This document shows, piece after piece, positions 51,129-59,445 of a DNA stretch of 64,000 nucleotides. This DNA comes from an uncultured Faecalibacterium sp. (GTDB lineage: Bacteria > Bacillota > Clostridia > Oscillospirales > Ruminococcaceae), in contig CAKSWU010000010.1 in the NCBI GenBank assembly GCA_934513205.1, positions 1 through 64,000 on the forward strand, read 5' to 3'. The stretch's first letter is position 1; each line of letters opens with the position of its first letter. Both the position numbers and the translations under genes were made by a program. Under the pieces are notes generated by a model. It was not told the origin of the DNA and made no database searches. It worked only from the letters and a program-made list of their open reading frames with translations.

Positions 51129-53390
51129 TTAAATCTCTCCATCCGAGTGCATATCCACCGCAGCGGTGGCACGGGACGGAAGCTTTTCCTGTTCATATCG
51201 TTCCAGCGTGCTGCGCACGAGGTCGCGGAAGCGGCGGTCGTTGCGGCACTTGACGGTGAGTTTGTAGCGGTAGGTGTCGTTGATCTTTTCAATACTGCCG
51301 GGGGTCGGGCCCAGCACCCGCAGCGGCAGGTCCGGCTGCTGCGCCGCCTGCTGGCCCAGAAGCGCTGCAAAGCGGGCAGCGGCTGCCGCCACCTCTTTTT
51401 CCTTTGCACCGGAGAACCCGATGACGCACAGCCCGCAGAAGGGCGGGTACAGACCCAGCTTCCGATAGGCGATCTCCTGTTCAAAGAAGGCGTCATAGTC
51501 CTGTGCAGCGGCAAGGTTCAGCACCGGGTTGTCCGGGTCGGTGGTCTGGATGATGGCAAAGCCCGGGTCTTTTGCGCGGCCGCTGCGCCCCACAACCTGC
51601 GTTACCAGACTGAACACATTCTCGTACGCCCGGAACCCCTGCGCAAACAGCAGTGAGTCGATGCCCAGGACCCCCACAAGGGTCACATCCTCAAAATCCA
51701 GACCCTTTGCCACCATCTGGGTGCCCACCATGATGTCGTATTCATGCGCTGCAAATTTAGCAAGCAACTTTTCGTGGGCATCCTTGGCGGCGGTGGAGTC
51801 CTGATCCATCCGCAGCACCCGTGCGTCCGGAAAGAGCTTTGCCAGCTCCTCCTCGGCCTTCTGGGTGCCAAAGCCCCGGTACTGCAGCTTGCCGCCGCAG
51901 GCAGGGCACACCGTGGGCGGCGGCTGCTGCTGACTGCCGCAATAGTGGCACAGCACCTTGCGGGCCGATTTGTGGTAGACCATGGGTACGCTGCATTTGG
52001 GACACTTGAGCACCTCGCGGCAGTCCTCGCACTGTGCCATGGTCTGATAGCCCCGGCGGTTCAGCAGCAGGATGGTCTGCTTTTTGGCGTCAAGGTTGCG
52101 GCGGATGGCATCCTCCAGTGCAATGCTGATCTCTCGCGGGTTGCCCGATGCCAGCTCTGCACGCATATCCACGATCTGCACCTTCGGCAGCGGGTTGCCG
52201 CCGTAGCGCTGGGTCAGACGCACCAGCTGGGTGCGTCCGTGGCAGGCGGCGTAGAAGCTTTCGGTGCTGGGGGTAGCGCTTGCCAGCAGCAACAGGGCAC
52301 CGTTCTCCGCTGCGCGCTGCCGGGCCATCTCATGCGCCGAGTAGCGGGGAGAGGATTCCGACCGGTAGGTGTGCTCCTGCTCCTCGTCAATGATGATCAG
52401 ACCGATGTTTTCCAGCGGCGAAAAGACCGCGCTGCGGGTGCCCACCACGATATCGGCCCCGCCGTCCTGGATCATCTGCCATTGCAGCAGACGTTCCGTG
52501 TGGTTGAGCGCGGAGTGCTGCACCGCCACACGGCGTCCAAACTGGCTCTTGAGCCGCAGGATCATCTGAGGGGTCAGGCTGATCTCCGGCACCAGCACCA
52601 GCGCCTTGCGGCCCAATTCCAGACACCGGGCAATGAGCCGCAGGAACACCAGCGTCTTGCCGCTGCCGGTAACGCCGTACAGCAGCGCTGTGTGGGGGTC
52701 GCGGTCCTCCAGTTTCGGCAGCAGAGCATCGTAGGCCTCCTGCTGTTCTGCGGTCAGCTCGATGGGTTCGTTTTTCAGCGGGATGGACGAATACAGGTCG
52801 ATGGAGCGGTTCACCTTGCTGCATTCCAGCACCCCTTTGGTGCAAAGGTTGTCCAGCACTGCCCGGCTGATGCCTTTTTCTTCCAGCTCGTTCAGGGTGC
52901 GCGGGCCACCGCCCAACAGCGCCACTGCCGCCAGCTGTTTGGCAGTGGGCTTTGGCTTCTGGGGCAGTGCCGCCACCAGCTTGTAGGCATTTTCGGTGTG
53001 GCGGGTAAGCTGCTTTTGCAGCACCGGCGTCACGCCGTCCGCCGCCACAGCGGGCTTATACTGGGCACCGTAGGGGATGACCGCCTTGACTGCTTCGTAG
53101 TAGGTGCAGAAGGTGCGCTCCTTTAAAAAATGCACCAGCCGCAGCAGCTCCGGAGTCAGGCAGGCCGATGCCGGGGCCACGTCAAACAGATATTTCAGCT
53201 TGGAGTGCTCCGGCTCGGCATCGCAGGCCAGTACCACACCCATGCGGGCGCGGCTGCCCCGCCCAAAGGGCACCAGTACCATACTGCCCAGACGCACCAC
53301 ATTCTGGTGCTCCGGAAGAACAGCGTAGGTATACAGCTTATCAAAATGGAAGGTCGCATTGCTGACGGCAACGCCTACCGTTTTGGGCAT
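51129..53390 (-). CDS. priA: Primosomal replication helicase PriA
   Basis: A 753-aa helicase that restarts stalled replication forks. It has the N-terminal 3'-end DNA-binding domain, Walker A GVTGSGKTLVFLRLI, DEEQEHTYRS (motif II), and eight zinc-binding cysteines (CEDC, CPKC, CHYC, CPAC) between helicase lobes, then QVVGRSGRAKDPG. coaBC and rpoZ, which lie upstream in many Firmicutes, are not present; gmk is 21 nt upstream. Confidence 0.97.
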   Translation of the reverse strand: MPKTVGVAVSNATFHFDKLYTYAVLPEHQNVVRLGSMVLVPFGRGSRARMGVVLACDAEPEHSKLKYLFDVAPASACLTPELLRLVHFLKERTFCTYYEAVKAVIPYGAQYKPAVAADGVTPVLQKQLTRHTENAYKLVAALPQKPKPTAKQLAAVALLGGGPRTLNELEEKGISRAVLDNLCTKGVLECSKVNRSIDLYSSIPLKNEPIELTAEQQEAYDALLPKLEDRDPHTALLYGVTGSGKTLVFLRLIARCLELGRKALVLVPEISLTPQMILRLKSQFGRRVAVQHSALNHTERLLQWQMIQDGGADIVVGTRSAVFSPLENIGLIIIDEEQEHTYRSESSPRYSAHEMARQRAAENGALLLLASATPSTESFYAACHGRTQLVRLTQRYGGNPLPKVQIVDMRAELASGNPREISIALEDAIRRNLDAKKQTILLLNRRGYQTMAQCEDCREVLKCPKCSVPMVYHKSARKVLCHYCGSQQQPPPTVCPACGGKLQYRGFGTQKAEEELAKLFPDARVLRMDQDSTAAKDAHEKLLAKFAAHEYDIMVGTQMVAKGLDFEDVTLVGVLGIDSLLFAQGFRAYENVFSLVTQVVGRSGRAKDPGFAIIQTTDPDNPVLNLAAAQDYDAFFEQEIAYRKLGLYPPFCGLCVIGFSGAKEKEVAAAAARFAALLGQQAAQQPDLPLRVLGPTPGSIEKINDTYRYKLTVKCRNDRRFRDLVRSTLERYEQEKLPSRATAAVDMHSDGEI

Positions 53391-53411
53391 CGGTCCCGCT
53401 CCTTCAAAATA

Positions 53412-53984
53412 TTATTCTTCGCTGCCGATGCGCTGGCAGATGACCTTGTACAGTGCATCTGCGCAGGCATCGACCTGATCGTTGACCAGCTTCAGGGTGA
53501 ACTTGTCCTGCTGGGCAAGCTCCTGCTTTGCCGTGGCAAGACGCTCCCGGATACTGTCCTCGGTCTCGGTGCCGCGGCCCCGCAGACGACGCTCCAGCTC
53601 CTGCTCCGAGGGGGGCAGCAGAAACACAGTAGTCGCGCCCGGGAACATGCGGCGGATGTTAGCGGCGCCGTGCACGTCGATGACAAGAACGACCACCTTT
53701 TTTTCGCTGATGCGTTTGTCCACTTCTTCGCGCAGGGTGCCGTAGTAGTTGCCGTTGTAGAAATTGTACTCCACGACCTGATCCTTTTCGATCAGCTGCT
53801 GGAACTGTTCCCGGGTGCGGTAATAGTAATCCACGCCCTCCTGCTCGCCGGGGCGCGGAGCGCGGGTGGTGGCGGAGACGGTCTTTTCGATCTCCGGGTG
53901 CGCCTCGCGCAGGGCCTTGACCACGCTGTCCTTGCCGGTCCCTGCTGCGCCGGAGACCACAAACAGATATTTATCATTCGCCAT
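53412..53984 (-). CDS. gmk: Guanylate kinase
   Basis: A 190-aa GMP kinase. The P-loop reads SGAAGTGKDS (usual SGPSGAGK), followed by the GMP-binding SATTRAPRPGEQEGVDYYYR. It overlaps remA by 11 nt. Confidence 0.96.
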   Translation of the reverse strand: MANDKYLFVVSGAAGTGKDSVVKALREAHPEIEKTVSATTRAPRPGEQEGVDYYYRTREQFQQLIEKDQVVEYNFYNGNYYGTLREEVDKRISEKKVVVLVIDVHGAANIRRMFPGATTVFLLPPSEQELERRLRGRGTETEDSIRERLATAKQELAQQDKFTLKLVNDQVDACADALYKVICQRIGSEE

Positions 53985-54252
53985 GGGGCGGTTCCTCCTC
54001 TGTTGTCATTTTGCCCTCCTGCCCTGCCGCACGGTTGGCCACCGTTTCCGGCTGAAGAGCCGAGAGCACCACATGATCCGAGTCCATGATGAGCACGGCG
54101 CGGGTGCTGCGCCCATAGGATGCGTCGATCAGCATCCCGCGCTCCCGCGCTTCCTTCACCAGACGCTTGACCGGTGCAGAGTCCGGGCTGACCACTGCCA
54201 CCACCCGGCCTGCACTGACCATATTGCCAAATCCGATGTTGATCAGCTTCAT
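53974..54252 (-). CDS. remA: RemA-family (DUF370) regulator
   Basis: A 92-aa DNA-binding protein related to the RemA matrix regulator. The core MKLINIGFGNMVSAGRVVAV and IDASYGRSTRAVLIMDSDHVVLSAL is well conserved; an acidic tail of about 18 residues is added. In Bacillus it activates biofilm matrix and osmoprotection genes; its role here is unknown. The position yicC-remA-gmk is canonical. Confidence 0.95.
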   Translation of the reverse strand: MKLINIGFGNMVSAGRVVAVVSPDSAPVKRLVKEARERGMLIDASYGRSTRAVLIMDSDHVVLSALQPETVANRAAGQEGKMTTEEEPPHGE

Positions 54253-54276
54253 AAACTCCTCCGAACGTTTTGCCGT

Positions 54277-55155
54277 TTACTCCAGATTCTGGATCTGCTC
54301 GCGGATCTTTTCGATCTCGGCCTTCATATCCACCACGATGCGGGTGATGTCCAGATCCTGACACTTGGAGCCGATGGTATTGGTCTCGCGGTTCAGCTCC
54401 TGCGTCAGGAAATCCAGCTTGCGGCCCACCGGCTCGTTCAGATTCAGAATATCACGGTACTGCGCGATGTGACTGCGCAGGCGGACGGTCTCCTCGTCCA
54501 CGGCGGTCTTGTCGCCAAAGATGGCAGCCTCGGTCAGGATGCGGGCATCGTCAATGTCCCGGTCCTCCAGAAGGACCTTGAGTTTCTCGTACAGGCGGCT
54601 GGTATAGTTTTCCACCCGGCCTGCACTGAGCGTCTCCACCCTGCCCACGCATTCCTCCAGAAAGCACAGACGGTTTTCCACGTCCGCCTTCATTTTGGCA
54701 CCCTCGGCAGCGCGCATCTCCACAAAGCGGTCCAGCGCCTGCGCCGTCACAGCGCTGACGTCCTCCCACAGCTGTTCCTCGTCCACATCGGCGTGGCGGG
54801 TGGTCAGCACGTCCGGGAAACGGGTCAGCACGCTGGCAGAAATGTCGTTTTTGACGCCAAGCTGTTCCGAAAGGTCCCGCATGGCCTGCTGATAGCTGCG
54901 GGCCAGCTCCAGATTAACTGCGACCTCTGTATCGGCGACGTCCACATTCTGCACCGTCAGGCTCAGCTCCACCTTGCCGCGGGTGACACGCTCGTTGAGC
55001 TGTTTTTTCAGACGGCTGTCCATAAAGCTGCAGGTGCGTGGGATGCGCGAGGAATACTCAAAGTAGCGGGAATTGACACTGCGCAGTTCCACCGTGATCT
55101 CACGGCCATTGCGAAGGGCAGTTCCCCGGCCAAAGCCGGTCATGCTCAAAATCAT
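54277..55155 (-). CDS. YicC/YloC-family endoribonuclease
   Basis: A 292-aa protein beginning MILSMTGFGRG and ending with KCQDLDITRIVVDMKAEIEKIREQIQNLE, both diagnostic of YicC/YloC. ATG at 55155 follows AGGAGAG; the upstream extension is not supported. It heads the long operon that extends through remA, gmk, priA, def, fmt, rsmB, rlmN, prpC, prkC, rsgA, thiN and spoVM. Confidence 0.93.
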   Translation of the reverse strand: MILSMTGFGRGTALRNGREITVELRSVNSRYFEYSSRIPRTCSFMDSRLKKQLNERVTRGKVELSLTVQNVDVADTEVAVNLELARSYQQAMRDLSEQLGVKNDISASVLTRFPDVLTTRHADVDEEQLWEDVSAVTAQALDRFVEMRAAEGAKMKADVENRLCFLEECVGRVETLSAGRVENYTSRLYEKLKVLLEDRDIDDARILTEAAIFGDKTAVDEETVRLRSHIAQYRDILNLNEPVGRKLDFLTQELNRETNTIGSKCQDLDITRIVVDMKAEIEKIREQIQNLE

Positions 55156-55253
55156 ACGCTCTCCTGTTCTCTTATTCCGTTCCGATCTTGTTCTTTTTCG
55201 TATAGGTATCCGCTTTGGGGCACACGCTCCCATGTTACGATACATATAGCATC

Positions 55254-55282
55254 ATTTTACTATTCTTTTGGGAAAAATTCAA
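55254..55282 (-). promoter_or_regulatory. Promoter of the yicC-spoVM operon
   Basis: On the minus strand TTGAAT (55282-55277), 17-nt spacer, TAAAAT (55259-55254), about 100 nt before the yicC start. Confidence 0.65.
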
Positions 55283-55324
55283 GGTGCAGCACTGCCTTTT
55301 GTTGGCAGCAGACTGCCCGCAACG

Positions 55325-55367
55325 AAAACCGCCCTGGGCAGAGCCCGGCGGCTCTGCTTCAGGGCGG
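55325..55367 (-). terminator. Terminator of the HTH gene
   Basis: CCGCCCT...AGGGCGG and GCAGAGCC/GGCTCTGC with an internal mismatch (55329-55367), followed on the minus strand by TTTTCGTT. Confidence 0.8.
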
Positions 55368-55372
55368 TGGAT

Positions 55373-55714
55373 TCAGGTAGTCTTGTACACGCAGGAGACT
55401 GTGCTCTGCAACAGGTCCGCGTTCAGCAGGGTCTGCTCCACCCAGTGAACGTTGTCCTTGATGGTGTCCCGGGAGACCTCATACTCTTTTGCAATGCTGT
55501 CCATGCTGCGGTACTCATGGCGGTAGATCAATGTCAGGATCAGCTTGTCCTCCATGGTGATCTTGCTGAAGCGCGGGCGGCGCTTGTGCTCTTTTGCATA
55601 AGCTTCCTCCACCGCCGCCAACATCTTGTCATACTCTGCTTTTGTAATTCCGAACGCCAGCCAGTAGTCTCTCTCGGTAAACTCTGCCAGCTTTTCCGCT
55701 GTGATCGTTCTCAT
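55373..55714 (-). CDS. Helix-turn-helix protein resembling a transposase N-terminal domain
   Basis: A 113-aa protein. Residues 48-100 (SKITMEDKLILTLIYRHEYR, then IAKEYEVSRDTIKDNVHWVE) fit the HTH_Tnp_4-type domain found ahead of DDE transposase domains in IS5/IS1182-like elements. No DDE domain, inverted repeat or second ORF is present, and the gene has its own consensus promoter and terminator. It may be a domesticated or remnant transposase domain that now acts as a regulator. Confidence 0.75.
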   Translation of the reverse strand: MRTITAEKLAEFTERDYWLAFGITKAEYDKMLAAVEEAYAKEHKRRPRFSKITMEDKLILTLIYRHEYRSMDSIAKEYEVSRDTIKDNVHWVEQTLLNADLLQSTVSCVYKTT

Positions 55715-55770
55715 GGCATTCCCCCGCTTTTCTGCGCTGCGTTTGTGATCTTGGGCGTTGTTCTGACTTT

Positions 55771-55799
55771 ATAATAAAGAGTGCAGTACCTCCAGTCAA
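55771..55799 (-). promoter_or_regulatory. Promoter of the HTH gene
   Basis: On the minus strand TTGACT (55799-55794), 17-nt spacer, TATTAT (55776-55771). Confidence 0.8.
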
Positions 55800-55862
55800 T
55801 GCGACTGTTTCTGTTTCGAACCGATCTGTGCACCTGTTCTGCGCAAAGCGCGTCCCAGGTAC

Positions 55863-55896
55863 AAAAAGGGCCTCCCGCCCACTGCGGGAAGCCCTT
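55863..55896 (-). terminator. Terminator of the carboxyltransferase operon
   Basis: AGGGCTTCCCGC pairs with GCGGGAGGCCCT (one G-U; 55867-55878 with 55884-55895), then TTTTTGT on the minus strand. Confidence 0.88.
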
Positions 55897-55910
55897 GGGG
55901 ATCCGATCAC

Positions 55911-57314
55911 TCAGACAGGATGAGACTGATTGGTGTAGTCCACATGATCGCCGTCCACGCCCTGCTTTTTGGCATTGCGCTTATCGAAGAACTTGGGTGC
56001 CACCTGCGGGAACATGGCGTAGGTCAGCACGTCCTCTTCCTGCGTTGCCCACTTGGCAGCCTCGGCCTTCAGCTTGTCCATCTCGGGAGCCAGCGTATCG
56101 GCAAAGCGGCAGGTGATGGGCTGCTCGTCGCCCAGGATCTTCTTTGTGAACTCGGGGCTGATGGGAGCGGGAGTCTTGCCGTAGTCGCCGTGGACCAGAC
56201 CCTTGAACTCCTTGGTGACCATCTTGTAACGCTCGCCCATGATGACGTTGAACACAGCCTGCGTGCCAACGATCTGGCTGGTAGGGGTGACCAGCGGCGG
56301 ATAGCCTGCATCCTCACGCACGCGGGGGATCTCTGCCAGCACTTCGTCCAGCTTATCCTCCTTGCCGGCATCCTTCAGCTGCTTGAGCATGTTGGAGAAC
56401 ATGCCGCCCGGCACCTGATACAGCAGGGTGTTGGCGTCCACGCCCAGACTCTTGGGGCTGATTTGACCGTTTGCGATATACTTCTCGCGCAGCTTTGCAA
56501 AGTAAGCGCGCACAACGTTCAGCTGCTTCAGATCCAGACCGGTGTCGTAGTCGGTGCCCTGCAGGGCAGCTACCAGACTCTCGGTGGGCATGTGGCTGGT
56601 GCCCAGGCTCAGGGGGCTCATGGCGGTATCAATGATGTCAGCGCCTGCCTCGATGCCCTTGAGGATGGACATGGAAGCCAGACCTGCGGTGTAATGGCTG
56701 TGGATGTCCACAGGGATGCTGACGGTCTCCTTCAGCTTCTTGACCAGATCGTAGCAGGTATAGGGGGTCAGCAGACCGGCCATATCCTTGATGCAGATGG
56801 AGTTTGCACCCATCTCCTCCAGAGTCTTGGCGTAGTTTGCAAAATACTCGTTGTTGTGGACGGGGCTCAGGGTGTAGCTGATGCAGCCCTGCACATGAGC
56901 ACCTTCCTTGTTGGCAGACTTGATAGCAGTCTGCAGGTTGCGGGGATCGTTCAGTGCATCAAAGATGCGGATGACATCAATGCCATTGGCAACAGACTTC
57001 TGCACAAAATACTCCACAGCATCATCTGCATAGGGACGATAGCCCAGCATGTTCTGACCGCGGAACAGCATCTGCAGCTTCTGGTGGGGCAGCTCCTTGC
57101 GCAGGATGCGCAGACGCTCCCACGGGTCCTCGTCCAGGAAGCGGATGCAGCTGTCGAACGTAGCGCCGCCCCAGCACTCCACGGAGAAGTAGTTGATCTT
57201 GTCCATTTCGGGCAGGATGGGACGCATCTCGTCCATCGTCATGCGGGTAGCCAGCAGAGACTGGTGTGCATCGCGCAGAACGACCTCGGTAACCTTGATC
57301 GGCTTTTTGGCCAT
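55911..57314 (-). CDS. oadA: Oxaloacetate decarboxylase alpha / transcarboxylase 5S-like subunit
   Basis: A 467-aa carboxyltransferase of the HMGL-like plus PYC_OADA type. Metal and substrate residues are in VVLRDAHQSLLATRM and DIHSHYTAGLA; the AMSPLSLGTSHMPTES stretch is typical. The biotin domain is missing from the C terminus, and a separate carrier is encoded next door, as in the 5S/1.3S system. ATG at 57314 has GGGAGAGG upstream. Third gene of a three-gene operon. Confidence 0.93.
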   Translation of the reverse strand: MAKKPIKVTEVVLRDAHQSLLATRMTMDEMRPILPEMDKINYFSVECWGGATFDSCIRFLDEDPWERLRILRKELPHQKLQMLFRGQNMLGYRPYADDAVEYFVQKSVANGIDVIRIFDALNDPRNLQTAIKSANKEGAHVQGCISYTLSPVHNNEYFANYAKTLEEMGANSICIKDMAGLLTPYTCYDLVKKLKETVSIPVDIHSHYTAGLASMSILKGIEAGADIIDTAMSPLSLGTSHMPTESLVAALQGTDYDTGLDLKQLNVVRAYFAKLREKYIANGQISPKSLGVDANTLLYQVPGGMFSNMLKQLKDAGKEDKLDEVLAEIPRVREDAGYPPLVTPTSQIVGTQAVFNVIMGERYKMVTKEFKGLVHGDYGKTPAPISPEFTKKILGDEQPITCRFADTLAPEMDKLKAEAAKWATQEEDVLTYAMFPQVAPKFFDKRNAKKQGVDGDHVDYTNQSHPV

Positions 57315-57330
57315 GATTGTCACCTCTCCC

Positions 57331-57708
57331 TTAGTTCATGGAAACCAGAACGTCACCGGAGTTGACGGTATCGCCCTTGTTCACGTTGATGGATGCCACA
57401 GTGCCGTCCTGCGGAGCAACGATCTCGTTCTCCATCTTCATAGCCTCCAGAATGACCAGCACATCGCCAGCCTTCACGGATGCACCGGCAGCCACCTTGA
57501 CATCCAGAATGTTGCCGGGCATGGGAGCCTTGACAGCAACAGCACCGGCAGCGCCTGCGGCAGCCTTGGGGGCAGCAGCGGGAACCGGAGCAGCCTTGGG
57601 GGCAGCAGGAGCGGCAACGGGAGCAGCAACAGGAGCTGCACCTGCGGCAGTCTCCTCCACGGAGACGCTGTAAGCAACGCCATTGACGGTAATATTGTAG
57701 TACTTCAT
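57331..57708 (-). CDS. Biotin carboxyl carrier protein
   Basis: A 125-aa carrier with an N-terminal short domain (MKYYNITVNGVAYSVSVEE), an Ala/Pro-rich flexible linker (residues about 22-58), and a C-terminal biotinyl domain with the biotinylation site EAMKMEN. It shuttles CO2 between the two carboxyltransferases on either side. GGAGG precedes the ATG at 57708. Confidence 0.95.
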   Translation of the reverse strand: MKYYNITVNGVAYSVSVEETAAGAAPVAAPVAAPAAPKAAPVPAAAPKAAAGAAGAVAVKAPMPGNILDVKVAAGASVKAGDVLVILEAMKMENEIVAPQDGTVASINVNKGDTVNSGDVLVSMN

Positions 57709-57752
57709 GGAAGGATCCTCCAAATCAATCTCGTAAAACTATATTCAGACGT

Positions 57753-59072
57753 TTACAGGGCCATGTTGCCGTGCTTCTTGGGCAGACGGGCAGCACGCTT
57801 GGTGCTCAGCAGTTCCAGAGCAGCCACAACGCTGGCGCGCACATTGGCAGCGTCGCAGATCATGTCGGCTGCGCCGGATGCAACAGCGTTGGCAGCGCAG
57901 CACACCTCAGCGGCGTAAGCGGCAGCCTTGGCATTGGTGGCAGCAATGATGTTGTCAGAAGCGTCGATCTCGTCCTTGTACAGAACGCTGACAGCGGCGG
58001 AAGGCTCCAGTGCACTGACGACACAGCCCTCCACAGCGATGCGCAGATCGGCTGCTGCCAGAGCGGTGTAGACCGGGCCGACAGCCTTGCCTGCCAGCAC
58101 GGTGACCTTTGCGGCGGTGGCGTCGGCGTAGGTGCCAGCCAGACGGGCAGCCTCGCGGATGCCGCCGGCAATGTCATCGCTGGCACTGGGCACAAAGCCC
58201 TCGGTGTCCACGATGGTGATCACCGGCACGCTGAACGCATCGCACAGACGCACAAAGCGGGAAGCCTTTGCCACGCAGTTGTGGCAAAGCTGCTTGCCGG
58301 TAGCCACAACACCCACAGCGTTGCCGCCAACGGTCGCAAATGCGGTGTACACCGACTTGCCGAAGCCTGCGAACAGCTCCACAGCACTGTCCTTGTCCAC
58401 CACAGCGGCAGCAGCCTTGGCGGGCTCTGCACCGGCGGTCAGGGCAGCAGCGGGCTGCTCGAACTCGAAGATGGCAGGGCCGGTCAGGTTGTTGGCGGGC
58501 AGCAGACCCACGATGTGGGCAGCCTTCTCGGCAGCCTCAGCAGCGTCTGCTGTCACAATGGCAGCCACGCCGGCCTTGGCAGCAGCTGCTGCGCTGCCTG
58601 CGTCAGCCACCTTGTCGCCCTTGGCGGCGGAGGTGAACGGAGCGGTGAAGAACAGCTCTGCGCCCTCAGCCATGATGCAGACATCTGCATTGGCAGCGCT
58701 CAGAGCGCTGGTGCCGCCGCAGACACCCAGGACCACCGCCACCTGCGGGATCACGCCGGAAACCTTTGCGATCTGCGCATTCAGCTTCGCGGTTGCGGTC
58801 AGAACATCCAGACCCTCGGTCAGCTTTGCGCCGACAGAGTTGTAGAACGTGACCACCGGGCAGCCGGTCTGAGCAGCCATCTCCAGAATCTTGATGTTCT
58901 TTTCGACATCTTTTACGGTAACAGCTTCACCGTTCTGATAAACGGCATACGCCTGCTGACCTGCCGCATAGCCGCAGGCAGCGCTCACTGCGCCGTCAGC
59001 AAACAGCGCAGTGTACTCCCCGTCATCGAAAAACTTGGCGAGGATTTCTCCCTTATTGATCTTTGAAGCCAT
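57753..59072 (-). CDS. Acyl-CoA carboxyltransferase-like subunit (MmdA/12S-like, short)
   Basis: A 439-aa crotonase-fold carboxyltransferase related to methylmalonyl-CoA decarboxylase alpha or transcarboxylase 12S. Conserved oxyanion regions are GVCGGTSALSAANAD and VDTEGFVPSASDDIAGGI. It is shorter than typical 12S/MmdA subunits (about 510-525 aa) and strikingly Ala-rich. AGGAGG precedes the ATG. First gene of the operon with a strong promoter at 59118-59146. Confidence 0.87.
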   Translation of the reverse strand: MASKINKGEILAKFFDDGEYTALFADGAVSAACGYAAGQQAYAVYQNGEAVTVKDVEKNIKILEMAAQTGCPVVTFYNSVGAKLTEGLDVLTATAKLNAQIAKVSGVIPQVAVVLGVCGGTSALSAANADVCIMAEGAELFFTAPFTSAAKGDKVADAGSAAAAAKAGVAAIVTADAAEAAEKAAHIVGLLPANNLTGPAIFEFEQPAAALTAGAEPAKAAAAVVDKDSAVELFAGFGKSVYTAFATVGGNAVGVVATGKQLCHNCVAKASRFVRLCDAFSVPVITIVDTEGFVPSASDDIAGGIREAARLAGTYADATAAKVTVLAGKAVGPVYTALAAADLRIAVEGCVVSALEPSAAVSVLYKDEIDASDNIIAATNAKAAAYAAEVCCAANAVASGAADMICDAANVRASVVAALELLSTKRAARLPKKHGNMAL

Positions 59073-59117
59073 GGTAAGACCTCCTGGTTGTCTGTGTGAG
59101 CTTTCAAAATTGACTTA

Positions 59118-59146
59118 ATTATACTGAAATTCCCAGAAAAATGCAA
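59118..59146 (-). promoter_or_regulatory. Promoter of the carboxyltransferase operon
   Basis: On the minus strand TTGCAT (59146-59141), 17-nt spacer, TATAAT (59123-59118), 46 nt before the ATG. The rest of the 59147-59445 gap has no gene that I can support. Confidence 0.8.
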
Positions 59147-59359
59147 GAGATTCTATAAAAATCCATCTGTTTCAACATCTGTCGCATCGGGATAGGCAAT
59201 TTTTTAACGATTTATCGTTTTGCGCAGCTCCGACTCTTTTTCCATGAATACAAGCTTGTGTCTGTGCCTTTGTACGGACGACAAAAATCTGCCCGGATTT
59301 TCAGCACTCTGCGCCGGCCGGACGCATTTCTTTTTCCGACTATTTATGTTAAACTGTTT

Positions 59360-59388
59360 TTGAACCATATTATTCTTGTAAATAATGC
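59360..59388 (+). promoter_or_regulatory. Possible promoter of the GDPD gene
   Basis: TTGAAC (59360-59365), 17-nt spacer, TAATGC (59383-59388); the -10 is weak. Confidence 0.4.
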
Positions 59389-59445
59389 GGATATTTCCCG
59401 CGGCAGTCCTTTCTGCCGCCGTGAAGTCAGAAGAGGTCAAAACCA

